Positions 51,920 to 61,491 of a stretch of 64,000 nt of DNA are shown one piece after another (positions within the stretch are counted from its first letter, which is position 1; the number at the start of each line of letters is the position of its first letter). Below the pieces are notes generated by a model, which saw only the letters and a program-made list of their open reading frames with translations, had not been told where the DNA came from and made no database searches. Made by a program: the position numbers and the translations under genes. Origin of the DNA: F22 sp963668535 (GTDB lineage Bacteria; Bacteroidota; Bacteroidia; Bacteroidales; Bacteroidaceae); assembly GCA_963668535.1 (NCBI GenBank), contig OY764867.1, positions 2,356,001 through 2,420,000 on the forward strand. The letters run 5' to 3'.

Positions 51920-52756
51920 ATGAAGTCATATGAAACATTATTTAATGCCCAAGCCATCACCCGAAAGATTGATAGCATCGTTGTGCATTGTGCTGCTATC
52001 CAGTCTGCCAGCCCTGTAACCACCGAAGATATTGCGCAGTGGCACATCCAAGAACGCCACTTCCGTGACATCGGCTATCACTTTGTGGTCGACCAGAAAG
52101 GCATCATCCACAAAGGGCGTCCACTCGAAGAAATGGGGGCGCATGCCGCAGGCCACAATGCCCATAGCATCGGCATCTGTTATCTAGGCGGTCTCGACTC
52201 GCATGGGCAGCCTGCCGATACCCGCACACCGCTCCAGCAACTGGCCATCAAGCAACTGATCGGCCTGCTCGTCAACGAGTTCAACATCTACGATGTCCTA
52301 GGCCACCGCGACCTATCGCCCGACGTGAATGGCGACGGTCAAATCACCCGAGTAGACTGGATCAAAATGTGCCCTTGCTACGATGCACATGCCGAGTGGC
52401 TGTCCTACCTCCGCGAGATGGCCATGGTCTCTCGCAACTACGTGTATGCCCAAAAGCAGCTCCAAGAACCCGTAACCGATGCCCTCCTAAAGCTCTGTGA
52501 ATCTGCCGAAGAATACCTGAAGGTGGAGGATGAAGAGGGTGGGCTTGGGCCGATGGGTGGTCTTGATCCGCAGGAGCCTAGTTCGCTGGAGTGTCCAGAC
52601 CGTCCACCTCTGGAAGCCCTACAAGAAGAAGTACCTATTGGATTATTACTGGAGGATGATCCGCCTGATGGGAATCCGCCTGTGCCGCCTCCACCAGCAG
52701 GGATGTATATGGTTGGGGGACGGAAGAGGTGGCTGAAGAGATTGTTGTTTAATTAG
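51920..52756 (+). CDS. N-acetylmuramoyl-L-alanine amidase (Amidase_2)
   Basis: A 278-residue protein. The Amidase_2/PGRP fold is clear: IVVHCAAI near residue 22 (first zinc His), YHFVVDQKGIIHKGRP near 53, NAHSIGICYLGG near 82, VLGHRDLSPDVNGDGQITRVDW near 130 (second His), and MCPCYDA with the Cys ligand near 152. It cleaves the bond between MurNAc and the peptide stem. No signal peptide, so release or export must be indirect. The tail is Pro-rich (NPPVPPPPAG), then basic. It follows HU and smalltalk, as in other Bacteroidota. Confidence 0.93.
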   Translation: MKSYETLFNAQAITRKIDSIVVHCAAIQSASPVTTEDIAQWHIQERHFRDIGYHFVVDQKGIIHKGRPLEEMGAHAAGHNAHSIGICYLGGLDSHGQPADTRTPLQQLAIKQLIGLLVNEFNIYDVLGHRDLSPDVNGDGQITRVDWIKMCPCYDAHAEWLSYLREMAMVSRNYVYAQKQLQEPVTDALLKLCESAEEYLKVEDEEGGLGPMGGLDPQEPSSLECPDRPPLEALQEEVPIGLLLEDDPPDGNPPVPPPPAGMYMVGGRKRWLKRLLFN

Positions 52757-52770
52757 ATTGCACTTAAGTT

Positions 52771-53142
52771 ATGAAAAAGATAAATAGTCGTAATGTATGG
52801 ATTAAGCCCAAACAGTCTGTTTTTGTAGATAAAAAATCTGGGCAGAAATTATACTACCCCGTGGCTCATAGTCGCGGGGTAGTTGGTATGAACTTGATTG
52901 CTGAGCGTATGGCAGCTAGGTCTTGTCTTTCGCAAGGAGATGTGATTGCAGTGTTGTACAACTTGCAGGATGAGGTACATCGAGCCCTGTCTGATGGGTA
53001 TAGTGTCAAGATTGATGGACTGGGCAGCTTCTTTGTTACGCTAGATGCCACTGGAAATGGGGTCGAGAAAGCTGAGATGGTCGGGAGTGGGCAGGTGAAG
53101 AAGGTTAGGGTGCGGTTTAGGGAGGAGAGGGGTAATGAATAA
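52771..53142 (+). CDS. Second HU-like DNA-binding protein
   Basis: A 123-residue HU/IHF-like protein, related to the one at 51051 over the core (VYYPVAHSRGVVG-like, CLSQGDVIAVLYNLQDEV, SVKIDGLGSFFVTLDATGNGVE). It lacks the acidic tail. It begins 14 bp after the amidase. Base composition shifts to A/T-rich here, unlike the earlier HU gene. Confidence 0.8.
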   Translation: MKKINSRNVWIKPKQSVFVDKKSGQKLYYPVAHSRGVVGMNLIAERMAARSCLSQGDVIAVLYNLQDEVHRALSDGYSVKIDGLGSFFVTLDATGNGVEKAEMVGSGQVKKVRVRFREERGNE

Positions 53143-53528
53143 ATTTTTTTTGTTTTGTCCTTGTTTTTGTCTAGTTTCCTTAGGCTTTCTGGCAATATTT
53201 CTGTACATTTGTCAAATCTTATAGCCTTGTTCTAAGGGCTAAGTAATCTGAGAAGCTTTATCTGAGAAGCTTCTTTCCGTTGTATCGTTAAGCTCCTTTT
53301 TAAGTCGTGATGACTTAAGTGAATTTTATTTTGAGAAACAACGAATTTTTTCTGGTTATTTCCAACCATCTATCCATAGATAGTCTATTATTTAGGTGAG
53401 GCACGTTAAATCATAGATCCTTCTAAGGGTAATGTGCATTGAACATTCGCTTAGTGTGTCCAAAAGCGATTTCTTACCAATTGAGTTCATTACGCACATG
53501 CCTGAAAACCTAAACATTAATAGCCATT
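53143..53528. other. Gene-poor stretch with short repeats
   Basis: No gene is supported. A 13-bp direct repeat ATCTGAGAAGCTT occurs at 53246-53258 and 53260-53272. TTAAGTC-GTGAT-GACTTAA (about 53302-53321) is a 7-bp hairpin. A boundary or attachment site could be in this stretch, but I see no decisive mark. Confidence 0.4.
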
Positions 53529-53729
53529 ATGGAACTATTTTGTATTCTCGCTCTAAATAATGTATACACAAGTGAGAAATTTTGGGAGGATGTCTATGAC
53601 TATCTTCAGACTTGGGACTCAGCTGTAAGTGAACCTGAAATCTGTTTTCGCTTATTAGTGGTTTTTGCACATTTGTTACCACTTTTAAGGGATGTAGCTA
53701 GAGCGTTATATAGAAGTCGCAACCTGTAG
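53529..53729 (+). CDS. Small hypothetical protein
   Basis: A 66-residue frame from ATG 53529. Weakly amphipathic, with a hydrophobic second half (FRLLVVFAHLLPLLRDVARALY). No family recognised. It stands alone between repeats and a hairpin (GATAGGCT/AGCCTATC, 53743-53766). It could be a tiny membrane-associated peptide or a chance frame. Confidence 0.35.
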   Translation: MELFCILALNNVYTSEKFWEDVYDYLQTWDSAVSEPEICFRLLVVFAHLLPLLRDVARALYRSRNL

Positions 53730-54113
53730 TCAAATGAAGATGGATAGGCTTGTTTTGGAGCCTATCTATCATTTACTACAGTAAGGAGATAGTTGTTCAA
53801 CTAGGTTAATTTGTTCCTTTTTTACTCTCATAGTGTCGGTTTTTTGCAAAATGGCTATGGGAGTGGACATGGTAAAGAAGCCAGTTTTGAAGGGCTGGAG
53901 GAACGACATGCTAAGTTAGCTATTGGTATCTGTACTACTTTAGTCCATTTCTTGTGGGACTCTTATGAACAAATGGTAGTTCAATAACTGTACTACTCTT
54001 TTTTATGTATAAAATGCTTCTGATGTGTAATAGTTACGTTTTCCTATTTTTTGGCTATTTCATAACTTTGTATTTTTTTTGCACCAAAATCAAGTTATTA
54101 AATATGTAACAGT
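53730..54113. other. Region upstream of the serine recombinase
   Basis: Contains the hairpin GATAGGCT/AGCCTATC (53743-53766) and an open stretch at about 53810-53987 with protein-like composition (N-G-Y-G-S-G-H-G-K-E-A-S) but no ATG start, perhaps a decayed or small gene. A -7 box TAACTTTG lies at 54063-54070, 43 bp before the recombinase start. An attachment site would be expected near here. Confidence 0.4.
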
Positions 54114-55928
54114 ATGGCAGATAAGGTAATACTAATGGTTAGAACTTCAACAACTACCCAAGAAAGTTCTATGAATGAACAAGAAAAGGAGTTGTACCGT
54201 TATGCTAGACAAGAAGGCTATACGGATGAAAATATTACGCTTATACCAGAATTTGGTGTAAGTGGTAGAAAGCGTGGTAGGCAGATTACGGCTACTACTT
54301 CTGAAGGTGAAATAATTACTATTGAGGAAGAACGTAGTGGTATTAGGCAGATGAAGAAGCTAATAGAAAACGATCCACAGATTACTACTGTGTACGCTTG
54401 GGAAGTTAGCCGTTTAACTAGACGTATTGCAGTAGGTACACTACTACTAGAGTACTTAGCAGATAAGAAGGTTAACTTAAAGATACTAAAGCCTACACTG
54501 GCTTTACTTAATCCAGATGGCACTGTAAATACTGGTTCTAAAACTACTATTTCCCTTCTATTCCAGTTAGCAGAAAACGAAATGGAAGTGAAAATGGAAC
54601 GCTTCCACAGAGCCAAAGAAGCTAGAAGAAAGCAAGGTTACTACATTGGTGGACCTGTTACCTATGGATATAAGATAGCAGAAGATAAGAAACTGGTGAT
54701 AGATGAACCTAATGCAGAAGTGGTACGAATGATATTTACTATGTTTCTATCTGGTAAGTATAGCTATAGAAGCCTAGCAAAGGAAGTACACGCTTTAGGC
54801 TTCTTCCCAGAAAAGCCAGTAGAAGATTTACGTTCTAGAATCGGTGATATAGTAAATAATCTGGCTTACGCTGGACATCCTTCTGGTACTGTAGATAATA
54901 GGCACGGAAAAGCATTTAAGACAGAAGGCAATATCTACCCACCTATTGTATCTGAAGAAATGGTTATGAAGTGCCGTGAAATAGCCGAAAAGAATATTAG
55001 GCTACCTAAGTGGGCTTCTAATAACATCTACTTTGGTAGGTCTATTTTAAGATGCCCTAACTGTGGTAGAGTAATGCCTGGTGTTAAGACTACCAGAGTT
55101 TACAAGTGTACTAGATGCGAAAACAAGAATATTAACTATAATATCAATCTAGTAGATAGTGCTTTGTGGGCTTATGCGATCCCTCGCTATACTAAGATGC
55201 AACAAACAGATAACGAGGAACAGAAGAAAGCCTATGAAATCCACATAGGACTTCTGAAGCAGAAGGTAGAAGTAGCAGATGCAGATATACTATCCATTAA
55301 GGCTAGAATGGAAAAGATAGAACATAAAGCCTATGTGGAAGGTGCTATGGATATAGCTAGAGCAGATAAGTTTATAGCGGAACCGAATGCTAAGATACTT
55401 GATCATCAGAAGAACATAGCAGATTTCAACAACCAGATAACAGAGTACCAAAACCTTCTAATGGTAGCTTCTGGAAACTATGATGGCGAGTATATAGAAG
55501 ATGTATCCAGTGTTACGGATGATAAAGTAAGGGATAAGATTATTAAGCAGTGTGTAAGTTGGTGTACCGTTGAGAAGTTACCAGATAACCACTGGTACAA
55601 TATACTTACAATCTTTGATAAGGAAGATAAGCCTACCAGATACCTTCTAGATGGTAGAAACCATAAGATATATAGCGAGTTTACCCCAGAAGGTGTAGGC
55701 TTAGTGGAAGTAGAAGGTGCTTATATGGAACGTATCAAGAAGAAGGAAAAAGATAGGCAAGCTAACATAGAGTACCAGAGGCAAAGAAGGGAACAAGTGA
55801 AGAACAACCCAGAAGCACTGGCAAAGCAGAAGGAACAACAAGCTAAAGCCCAGTTACGCTACAGACAAAGGAAGATAGCTAGGCAAGTATTCTTAGATAA
55901 AATGAAGAAGGATGATGGCAATAAGTAA
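54114..55928 (+). CDS. Large serine recombinase
   Basis: A 604-residue site-specific recombinase. The N-terminal resolvase domain has Arg and the nucleophilic Ser in VRTSTTTQ (Ser about 12), then YAWEVSRLTRRI near 95. The recombinase domain includes GYYIGGPVTYGYKI near 178. A zinc ribbon CPNCGR...CTRCENK lies near 320-345, and a coiled coil follows. The C-terminus is Lys/Gln-rich. Such enzymes integrate or excise phages and mobile elements. The next gene overlaps by 17 bp. Its A/T-rich codon style (AGA, CTA) differs from that of the replication module to the left. Confidence 0.92.
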   Translation: MADKVILMVRTSTTTQESSMNEQEKELYRYARQEGYTDENITLIPEFGVSGRKRGRQITATTSEGEIITIEEERSGIRQMKKLIENDPQITTVYAWEVSRLTRRIAVGTLLLEYLADKKVNLKILKPTLALLNPDGTVNTGSKTTISLLFQLAENEMEVKMERFHRAKEARRKQGYYIGGPVTYGYKIAEDKKLVIDEPNAEVVRMIFTMFLSGKYSYRSLAKEVHALGFFPEKPVEDLRSRIGDIVNNLAYAGHPSGTVDNRHGKAFKTEGNIYPPIVSEEMVMKCREIAEKNIRLPKWASNNIYFGRSILRCPNCGRVMPGVKTTRVYKCTRCENKNINYNINLVDSALWAYAIPRYTKMQQTDNEEQKKAYEIHIGLLKQKVEVADADILSIKARMEKIEHKAYVEGAMDIARADKFIAEPNAKILDHQKNIADFNNQITEYQNLLMVASGNYDGEYIEDVSSVTDDKVRDKIIKQCVSWCTVEKLPDNHWYNILTIFDKEDKPTRYLLDGRNHKIYSEFTPEGVGLVEVEGAYMERIKKKEKDRQANIEYQRQRREQVKNNPEALAKQKEQQAKAQLRYRQRKIARQVFLDKMKKDDGNK

Positions 55929-56265
55929 ACAAGACATCTTTATAAAGAAGATGCTTACAGACTATAAGGAAGGTAAGATTAATACCCTTACCTTTGCCCC
56001 TTACTTTAACTGGAAGCTAGGTATTACCAATGGCTTACAGTGTACTAGGAAGGATGCTTATAATATGATGGATAAAGCCAGTGAACTACTGGAAGAACTT
56101 TGCCAGAAGCATCCAGATGCCTACAGTAATCTGGATAGCCAAATTAATAACGATCCCTTACAGAACTTTAGGGGATATGGTGAAGATTGCTACTTAGCTA
56201 GCTACTATGCCTATATAGAGGATGAAGTTACTAACCTGATTTTGGCTAATTACATCAAGGATTAA
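55912..56265 (+). CDS. Hypothetical protein co-encoded with the recombinase
   Basis: A 117-residue soluble protein overlapping the recombinase end by 17 bp, so translated with it. Basic N-terminus (SKQDIFIKKMLTDYKEGK), aromatic core, helical. A directionality factor or recombinase partner is possible from position alone. A terminator at 56285 ends the unit. Family unknown. Confidence 0.5.
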   Translation: MMAISKQDIFIKKMLTDYKEGKINTLTFAPYFNWKLGITNGLQCTRKDAYNMMDKASELLEELCQKHPDAYSNLDSQINNDPLQNFRGYGEDCYLASYYAYIEDEVTNLILANYIKD

Positions 56266-56284
56266 CGCTTAACACTATAAATTG

Positions 56285-56317
56285 AATCCCAGTGCTACTA
56301 AGGTACTGGGATTTTTT
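56285..56317 (+). terminator. Terminator of the recombinase operon
   Basis: AATCCCAGT (56285-56293) pairs with ACTGGGATT (56305-56313), followed by T6. It rules out the translation start at 56282 for the next gene. Confidence 0.8.
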
Positions 56318-56344
56318 GTACCTTTGTGGGAAAATTGTACTTAT

Positions 56345-57067
56345 ATGAAAGATGAAGGATTTACTATAGAGAAACTGGAAGATTTTACTAGGTACTTCTA
56401 TGAAGTAAGAAAGGCTTGCATTACGGATGCTAATGCTATCTACCTAGATGATTTCTTCTATAATGCTATAGTTATAAGGGCTTACCAGATAAATAAGGGC
56501 TTTCTAGCCCTGTATAACACTGATAATCTTATTAGTGCTGCCCCACTGGTTAGATTACAACTGGAAACGGTTTGTAGGTGCTTTGGTGTGCAGATCTGTG
56601 ATTTACCAGAAACTTACATACACCGTTTTATGGAAGGTAAGAAGGTGGATAACCAGACCCACAACGGTAAGCAGTTAGTATACGGCTATCTTATAGAACT
56701 GCTTTCTAATACCTATGATGCTACAGAGCTGAAGCGTATATATGATGAAGGTAATGTTACAGTACACCCTTCAGAAAAGGCTTTTAGAGCTGCTAACTGG
56801 GCTACTACTAACCCAGATGTAAGCACTAAGATTGAGTTAAAGAACCTAGAAAGTAAGATATTTACCCAGAAGGAAAAGGATGCACTATACCAAGATATGC
56901 TATATGTAAACCTTTGCTATCTATTTGTACTTCAGAACTGGATAGAACTAAAGGCACAAACAGAAGCAGAGCCTAAAGGAGAACCAGAAGAAATTACCGA
57001 CCCAGAAGCCAAAGCTAGGTTTGAAGGACAAGTAAATAGAATCTGGGATGCAATGAAGCGAGAATAA
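56345..57067 (+). CDS. Hypothetical helical protein (HEPN/DUF5677-like look)
   Basis: A 240-residue protein started at ATG 56345, since a terminator covers the longer alternative and a -7 box TACCTTTG is at 56319-56326. The stretch VIRAYQINKGFLALYNTD...APLVRLQLETVCR resembles the helical core of DUF5677-like proteins (R near the start, then R-x-x-x-E), but this is a weak match. It lies between the recombinase and the restriction-modification genes and may belong to the same cargo. Confidence 0.45.
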   Translation: MKDEGFTIEKLEDFTRYFYEVRKACITDANAIYLDDFFYNAIVIRAYQINKGFLALYNTDNLISAAPLVRLQLETVCRCFGVQICDLPETYIHRFMEGKKVDNQTHNGKQLVYGYLIELLSNTYDATELKRIYDEGNVTVHPSEKAFRAANWATTNPDVSTKIELKNLESKIFTQKEKDALYQDMLYVNLCYLFVLQNWIELKAQTEAEPKGEPEEITDPEAKARFEGQVNRIWDAMKRE

Positions 57068-57204
57068 AAAACGTATTACTAACCCCAAGTAGCGGATATA
57101 CTATATATTTGCATCTGGGTAGTAGTTAAAAAATATTTATCATTGCAAAATATTGCTGAAAAAGTAGTAACTTTGCTTATTAAAAAAATATAGAAAGATA
57201 TTTA

Positions 57205-59151
57205 ATGAAAAGAAAACAAGATACATCGTTACCACTGTTTGGTGACATAAAATCAGAATATGCTACTATTGGTGAAATCTGTAGTAGTTTGGGCTGTGAA
57301 TATGGAGTGCCTGGTTGGCCTGATAAATTAGGTGAAGCACTCCATAAATATTTAGAAGATAACAACTTACCAAAGATTAGGACTTTGAGCCTATTCTCTG
57401 GTGCTGGTGGATTAGATATAGGTTTTCACGATTTAGGTTTTGATATTATAGAATCTGTTGAAATAGAGCAGAAGTTTTGTAATACATTGATTCTTAATTC
57501 TGGTGAAGGGAAAAAGTTCCCATCATCTAAACCAAACTGCATAGATATTAGAGAATATTCTGGTGATAATCTAGGAAAGATAGATTTTATCATCGGTGGA
57601 CCACCTTGCCAAACTTTTAGTGCTGCTGGAAGAAGACAAGGTGGTGTACTTGGTACTACAGATGCCAGAGGTGTACTTTTTAGAGAATATGTCCGATTAC
57701 TAAAGAAGTTGCAACCTAAAGGCTTCTTGTTTGAAAATGTATATGGCATTGTTGGTGCTCAAGACGGTAAGCCTTGGGAAGAAATTAAAACTAGCTTCCA
57801 AGAAGTTGGTTATAAGTTGCATTTTCGTATCTTAGATGCTGCTGATTTTGGTGTACCACAACATCGAGAAAGATTAATTATTGTAGGCTTAAAAGAGGGT
57901 CCTTTTGAATTCCCTAGACCTACTAACGGTTATGATTCAATCAACGAAGAACCTTTCTATTCTGCTGGTTTAGCAGTTAAAGGATTAGAACTTACTGAGG
58001 ATGAAAAAGCAGTAGGTATTAATGGTAGGTTTGGAAAATATATGTTTGATATTCCGCCTGGTCTAAACTATAGCTTCTATACAAGTGAGATGGGACACCC
58101 TCACCCTATATTTGCGTGGAGGTCTAAATTCTCTGATTTTATGTATAAGGCTGACCCTGATATGCCAGTTAGAACTATCAAGGCACAAGGTGGACAATAC
58201 ACTGGACCACTTCACTGGGATTCAAGATACTTTGCATATTCTGAATTTAAGAGATTACAAACATTTCCAGATGATTATCAGATTAGTGGTGTAAAGCAAG
58301 TAGCTGTACATCAGATAGGTAATTCTGTCCCACCACAGTTAGCTAGAATGATGGCTCTAGCTATTAGAATTCAAGTGTTTGGCACTCAATTCCCATTTAA
58401 ATTAGAGTTGATCCCAGATAATGTAGAACTTTCATTTAGAAAAAGAAAAAGAGAGCTTACAAATTACTACAGAAAGAAGGCTAAGGATGCAATTAAAAAG
58501 TTGTACCCTAATGAAGTTGCTGTAGAGATAAAAGATGCAAATTTCTACCTTTCTCTTTCTGATAGATTCAAGTATATTGTTTCAGAAAACAGTGGAGATT
58601 ATAAAGTATCCATTAAGTGTAAAACAGAAACATTGAAAATAGCAGTAGTACCTACTACTGCTATAGAAAAAGCAGATGTATCTACTATTACTATAAAGCC
58701 ATTATCTGCTTGGAATGTGCCAGTAAGTAAAATAGAACTGAAGGTGAAAAGTAGTAACTGGTTTGCAGTAACTGCTGCTTGGAAGGTTCTAGATAGATTA
58801 CTTATTGATTACAAACTGAAGGCAGACCTAGTGCAGTTGAATGGATATTATCAATATGAATCTAGCTTAGACTGTACCCTTAAAACAGAAGTATTGGATA
58901 GATTAAACATAATGTTGCCAATACTAAAGGGTACTATAGTAAGCAAAGAACTTAGTTCTGAAGATTTAAGTAAGTTTTGGGAAGTCAAGGAAGAAGAAGT
59001 AATGGAGTATGCAAAATGGCTTAGACGTCTGGGTTATGAAATCCGAAATAGCCATACTAATCCACAAATTCCAGAAGGTATTTGGTTGATTCCTTACAAG
59101 TTCCCAACACTATTACCAGAAAGTGTTCAATTAAATAAAACCTTAGAATAG
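57205..59151 (+). CDS. DNA (cytosine-5) methyltransferase
   Basis: A 648-residue protein. Motif I LSLFSGAGGLDIGF near 54, motif IV GGPPCQTFSAAGRR with the catalytic Cys near 134, motif VI ENVYGIVG near 177, motif VIII QHRERLIIVG near 219, motif X HQIGNSVPPQLARM near 370. Beyond the methylase (about 395 on) is a 250-residue extension of unknown role, unusually long. A -7 box TAACTTTG is at 57168-57175. The next gene starts 2 bp later and is the probable cognate endonuclease, making a type II-like system. Confidence 0.93.
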   Translation: MKRKQDTSLPLFGDIKSEYATIGEICSSLGCEYGVPGWPDKLGEALHKYLEDNNLPKIRTLSLFSGAGGLDIGFHDLGFDIIESVEIEQKFCNTLILNSGEGKKFPSSKPNCIDIREYSGDNLGKIDFIIGGPPCQTFSAAGRRQGGVLGTTDARGVLFREYVRLLKKLQPKGFLFENVYGIVGAQDGKPWEEIKTSFQEVGYKLHFRILDAADFGVPQHRERLIIVGLKEGPFEFPRPTNGYDSINEEPFYSAGLAVKGLELTEDEKAVGINGRFGKYMFDIPPGLNYSFYTSEMGHPHPIFAWRSKFSDFMYKADPDMPVRTIKAQGGQYTGPLHWDSRYFAYSEFKRLQTFPDDYQISGVKQVAVHQIGNSVPPQLARMMALAIRIQVFGTQFPFKLELIPDNVELSFRKRKRELTNYYRKKAKDAIKKLYPNEVAVEIKDANFYLSLSDRFKYIVSENSGDYKVSIKCKTETLKIAVVPTTAIEKADVSTITIKPLSAWNVPVSKIELKVKSSNWFAVTAAWKVLDRLLIDYKLKADLVQLNGYYQYESSLDCTLKTEVLDRLNIMLPILKGTIVSKELSSEDLSKFWEVKEEEVMEYAKWLRRLGYEIRNSHTNPQIPEGIWLIPYKFPTLLPESVQLNKTLE

Positions 59152-59153
59152 TT

Positions 59154-60425
59154 ATGGCAGATAATGATTTACATCTAGATGTATTTCTAGACCACAGTGA
59201 GTTCCACCAGAATGGTGAAACTACTATCTTTCAAGAGGGCAGACAAAGTAGTGCTGCTCAAAACAGATATAGTATTGTAACTAACAAGCTAGCTAATGGT
59301 TATTTGGAGGATATTTATAATACTTGTGCCGAAATTGACACAAGTATTATAGATACCAAAGTAAAGAGTGTTCTTACTGATCTAGTAAATGGAGTAACTA
59401 GTGAAGTAGGAAGAGCCTTAGTAGGTCTAGCTTTCTTACAAACTACTATTAAATCTATAGTCCCAGAACAATCCATTAGATTACATAAAGGTAGCACCAG
59501 AAATGGTTCTTTTTCTTGGAAAGAGGGTATTTCTATGCGTACTATTGATTCTAATTATGTAACCCCATTCCTTAGAGAAAAAGGACTACTAAATATTAAT
59601 AAGTATGGTATTATGATGACCCGCTCTCTGGCTGAGAACTATCCATATTCTCAATTGTATAAAGCCGAAATGCGCGGACCATTCGATAAATGGATAAAGG
59701 TAGTAGATATACTGGAAGGAAATACTGTTAGCCCTGTTGCTATTTTGGCTTATATAATGTCACTACTGATTAATAAATCAGAAAAGTTTGAGGAATTAGC
59801 AGAGAATGCAATAAGCAAGCTAAACCAGTATAGAGATCATTCTTTTGCTCAGATAGAAGCACTTCTTATAGACTTCTTTACAACTACCCAATACTCTGCA
59901 AGAGCGTTTGAGGTTGTAATTCATAGTTTTATGCAAGCCTATAAACAAAACTACCTAACAGACTATGATGTAGTGCCAATGTCACAAATGAGAAGTGCCA
60001 ATAAAAAGCACGGTAATGTTGGTGATATAGAACTAAAGGATGGAAGGATAATTATCGAGGCTTGGGATGCTAAATACGGCAAAAGCTATCTGTATGACGA
60101 GTTAGATGAACTTAAAGATAAGCTGCTAGAAACCCCTGGTACTCAAATTGCTGGTTTTATTGTTAATGACCACTTGGACATTAGACCAGACATTACCAGA
60201 AAGGCTACTGATGTTTCGATCCTTACGCAAACTGATATAAAGCTGTTTACTTTTAAGGACTGGGTTAAGTATGAACTCGATGGAACTAATGTTAATCTGA
60301 ATAAGTTCGGAAGAGATTGGTTAGAAGCTACAGTAGAAACTTTTGCTAGAAGAAGATTAGATATAGCTCCATTGGATGAACCTTGTGATGAATGGCTCAT
60401 TGATTTATCACGGTTATTACGATAG
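59154..60425 (+). CDS. Probable restriction endonuclease of the 5mC system
   Basis: A 423-residue protein directly behind the methyltransferase (2-bp gap). The stretch GDIELKDGRIIIEAWDAKYG near 285-305 fits a PD-(D/E)xK nuclease: Asp in GDI, then D-A-K, with beta-strands on either side. The rest is helical and unassigned; I cannot name the recognition site. Cleavage of DNA lacking the partner's methylation is inferred from position and motif. Confidence 0.75.
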   Translation: MADNDLHLDVFLDHSEFHQNGETTIFQEGRQSSAAQNRYSIVTNKLANGYLEDIYNTCAEIDTSIIDTKVKSVLTDLVNGVTSEVGRALVGLAFLQTTIKSIVPEQSIRLHKGSTRNGSFSWKEGISMRTIDSNYVTPFLREKGLLNINKYGIMMTRSLAENYPYSQLYKAEMRGPFDKWIKVVDILEGNTVSPVAILAYIMSLLINKSEKFEELAENAISKLNQYRDHSFAQIEALLIDFFTTTQYSARAFEVVIHSFMQAYKQNYLTDYDVVPMSQMRSANKKHGNVGDIELKDGRIIIEAWDAKYGKSYLYDELDELKDKLLETPGTQIAGFIVNDHLDIRPDITRKATDVSILTQTDIKLFTFKDWVKYELDGTNVNLNKFGRDWLEATVETFARRRLDIAPLDEPCDEWLIDLSRLLR

Positions 60426-60431
60426 TACTGA

Positions 60432-60803
60432 ATGAAAGAAAAGAATCTAACAATGACTGATATAGGAAATGCTGCTGGCGTTTCCAGAACTACTGTTGAC
60501 AGAGTTTTGAAGGGGAAAGGTCAAGTTTCCCCTTCTGCCCGTGCAAGAGTAGAAAAGACATTGGCAGAACTACATTATGAACCAAATAGATATGCTAGTG
60601 CGCTTTCTTATAATAAAGCATTTGATGTAGCTGTACTTATTCCAGAACATAAGGTGGATACATATTACCAGTATATAGAAGATGGTATAAAAGACGCACA
60701 TAAGCAAAATGATTATACTAATATTAATCTATGCTTCTATAAGGGAGGCGTAAGAATAACTGTGTCAAGGGTTAAAGAAAAAATTATTATCTTTAGCCCA
60801 TAA
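60432..60803 (+). pseudogene. LacI-family regulator truncated by an IS256-type element
   Basis: The first 100 or so residues are a normal LacI-family start: HTH MTDIGNAAGVSRTTVDRVLK and hinge YEPNRYASALSYNKA, then the beginning of the ligand domain. From about 60750 the frame runs into IS256-like terminal sequence (ACTGTGTCAAG) and ends after 20 unrelated residues. The ligand-binding domain is lost, so it cannot function normally. Confidence 0.75.
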
Positions 60804-60815
60804 ACGACACACATT

Positions 60816-61382
60816 ATGGAAGAATTAAACTTAGATGAGATTAGAGCTAAAGCTTTAGAACAACTTCGTACAGGTCAACCCCTGTTAGGCAAAGATGGTG
60901 CTTTTGCTCCATTACTAGAGAGTATTTTAAACGCTGCTCTTGAAGGTGAGATGGATGCTCACTTAACTCAAGAATCACGTGCAGGCGGCAATCGCCGTAA
61001 TGGTAAAAGCACTAAGCAAGTGCAAAGTCCGCATGGTGAGCTTACTGTTGAGACTCCTCGTGACCGTGATGCTTCTTTTGACCCACAGACCATACGTAAA
61101 CGTGAGCGCATGCTTGCTGAAGGCGCTGCTGACCGTATTATTGGCCTATATGCTATGGGGAATAGTACTCGTCAAATTGGTGATTGGATGCATGAACATC
61201 TAGGACATCGTGTCTCTGCTGAGACCGTGAGTGCCATCACTGACCGTGTATTGCCTGAGATACAAGCCTGGAAATCACGCATGTTAGATGCCGTGTATCC
61301 AATTGTATGGCTGGATGCTGACTATATCAGTGTAAATGTGCCACATGTATCACCATCAATTAAGCCACCGTATCGGTCATAA
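60816..61382 (+). pseudogene. IS256-family transposase, 3'-truncated
   Basis: The first 165 or so residues match the N-terminal half of IS256/Mutator-type transposases: AFAPLLESILNAALEGEMDAHL (positions 28-49), RRNGKSTKQV, RDRDASFDPQ, YAMGNSTRQIG, and the first DDE strand PIVWLDA. The frame then changes to unrelated sequence near 61318 and stops. Two of the three catalytic residues are missing. The IS left end lies near 60745. Confidence 0.85.
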
Positions 61383-61491
61383 TTGTTCCACCATTGTTTT
61401 ATGGCAAAAAAAAGAAATACACGTTGCAAACGTTGCGGTAAATATATGATTTTTATTTGAGTTTTCCTCTTAAGGATTCTCCTTTTTATAG
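61383..61491. other. Junk between two IS remnants
   Basis: Includes a 19-codon frame at 61401-61460 with a basic CKRCGK zinc-knuckle start, probably the first codons of another disrupted gene. Nothing else is seen. Confidence 0.35.

Noticed and set aside
56282..56344. Upstream start for the gene at 56345
   Set aside because: The codons form a terminator hairpin and a -7 box.
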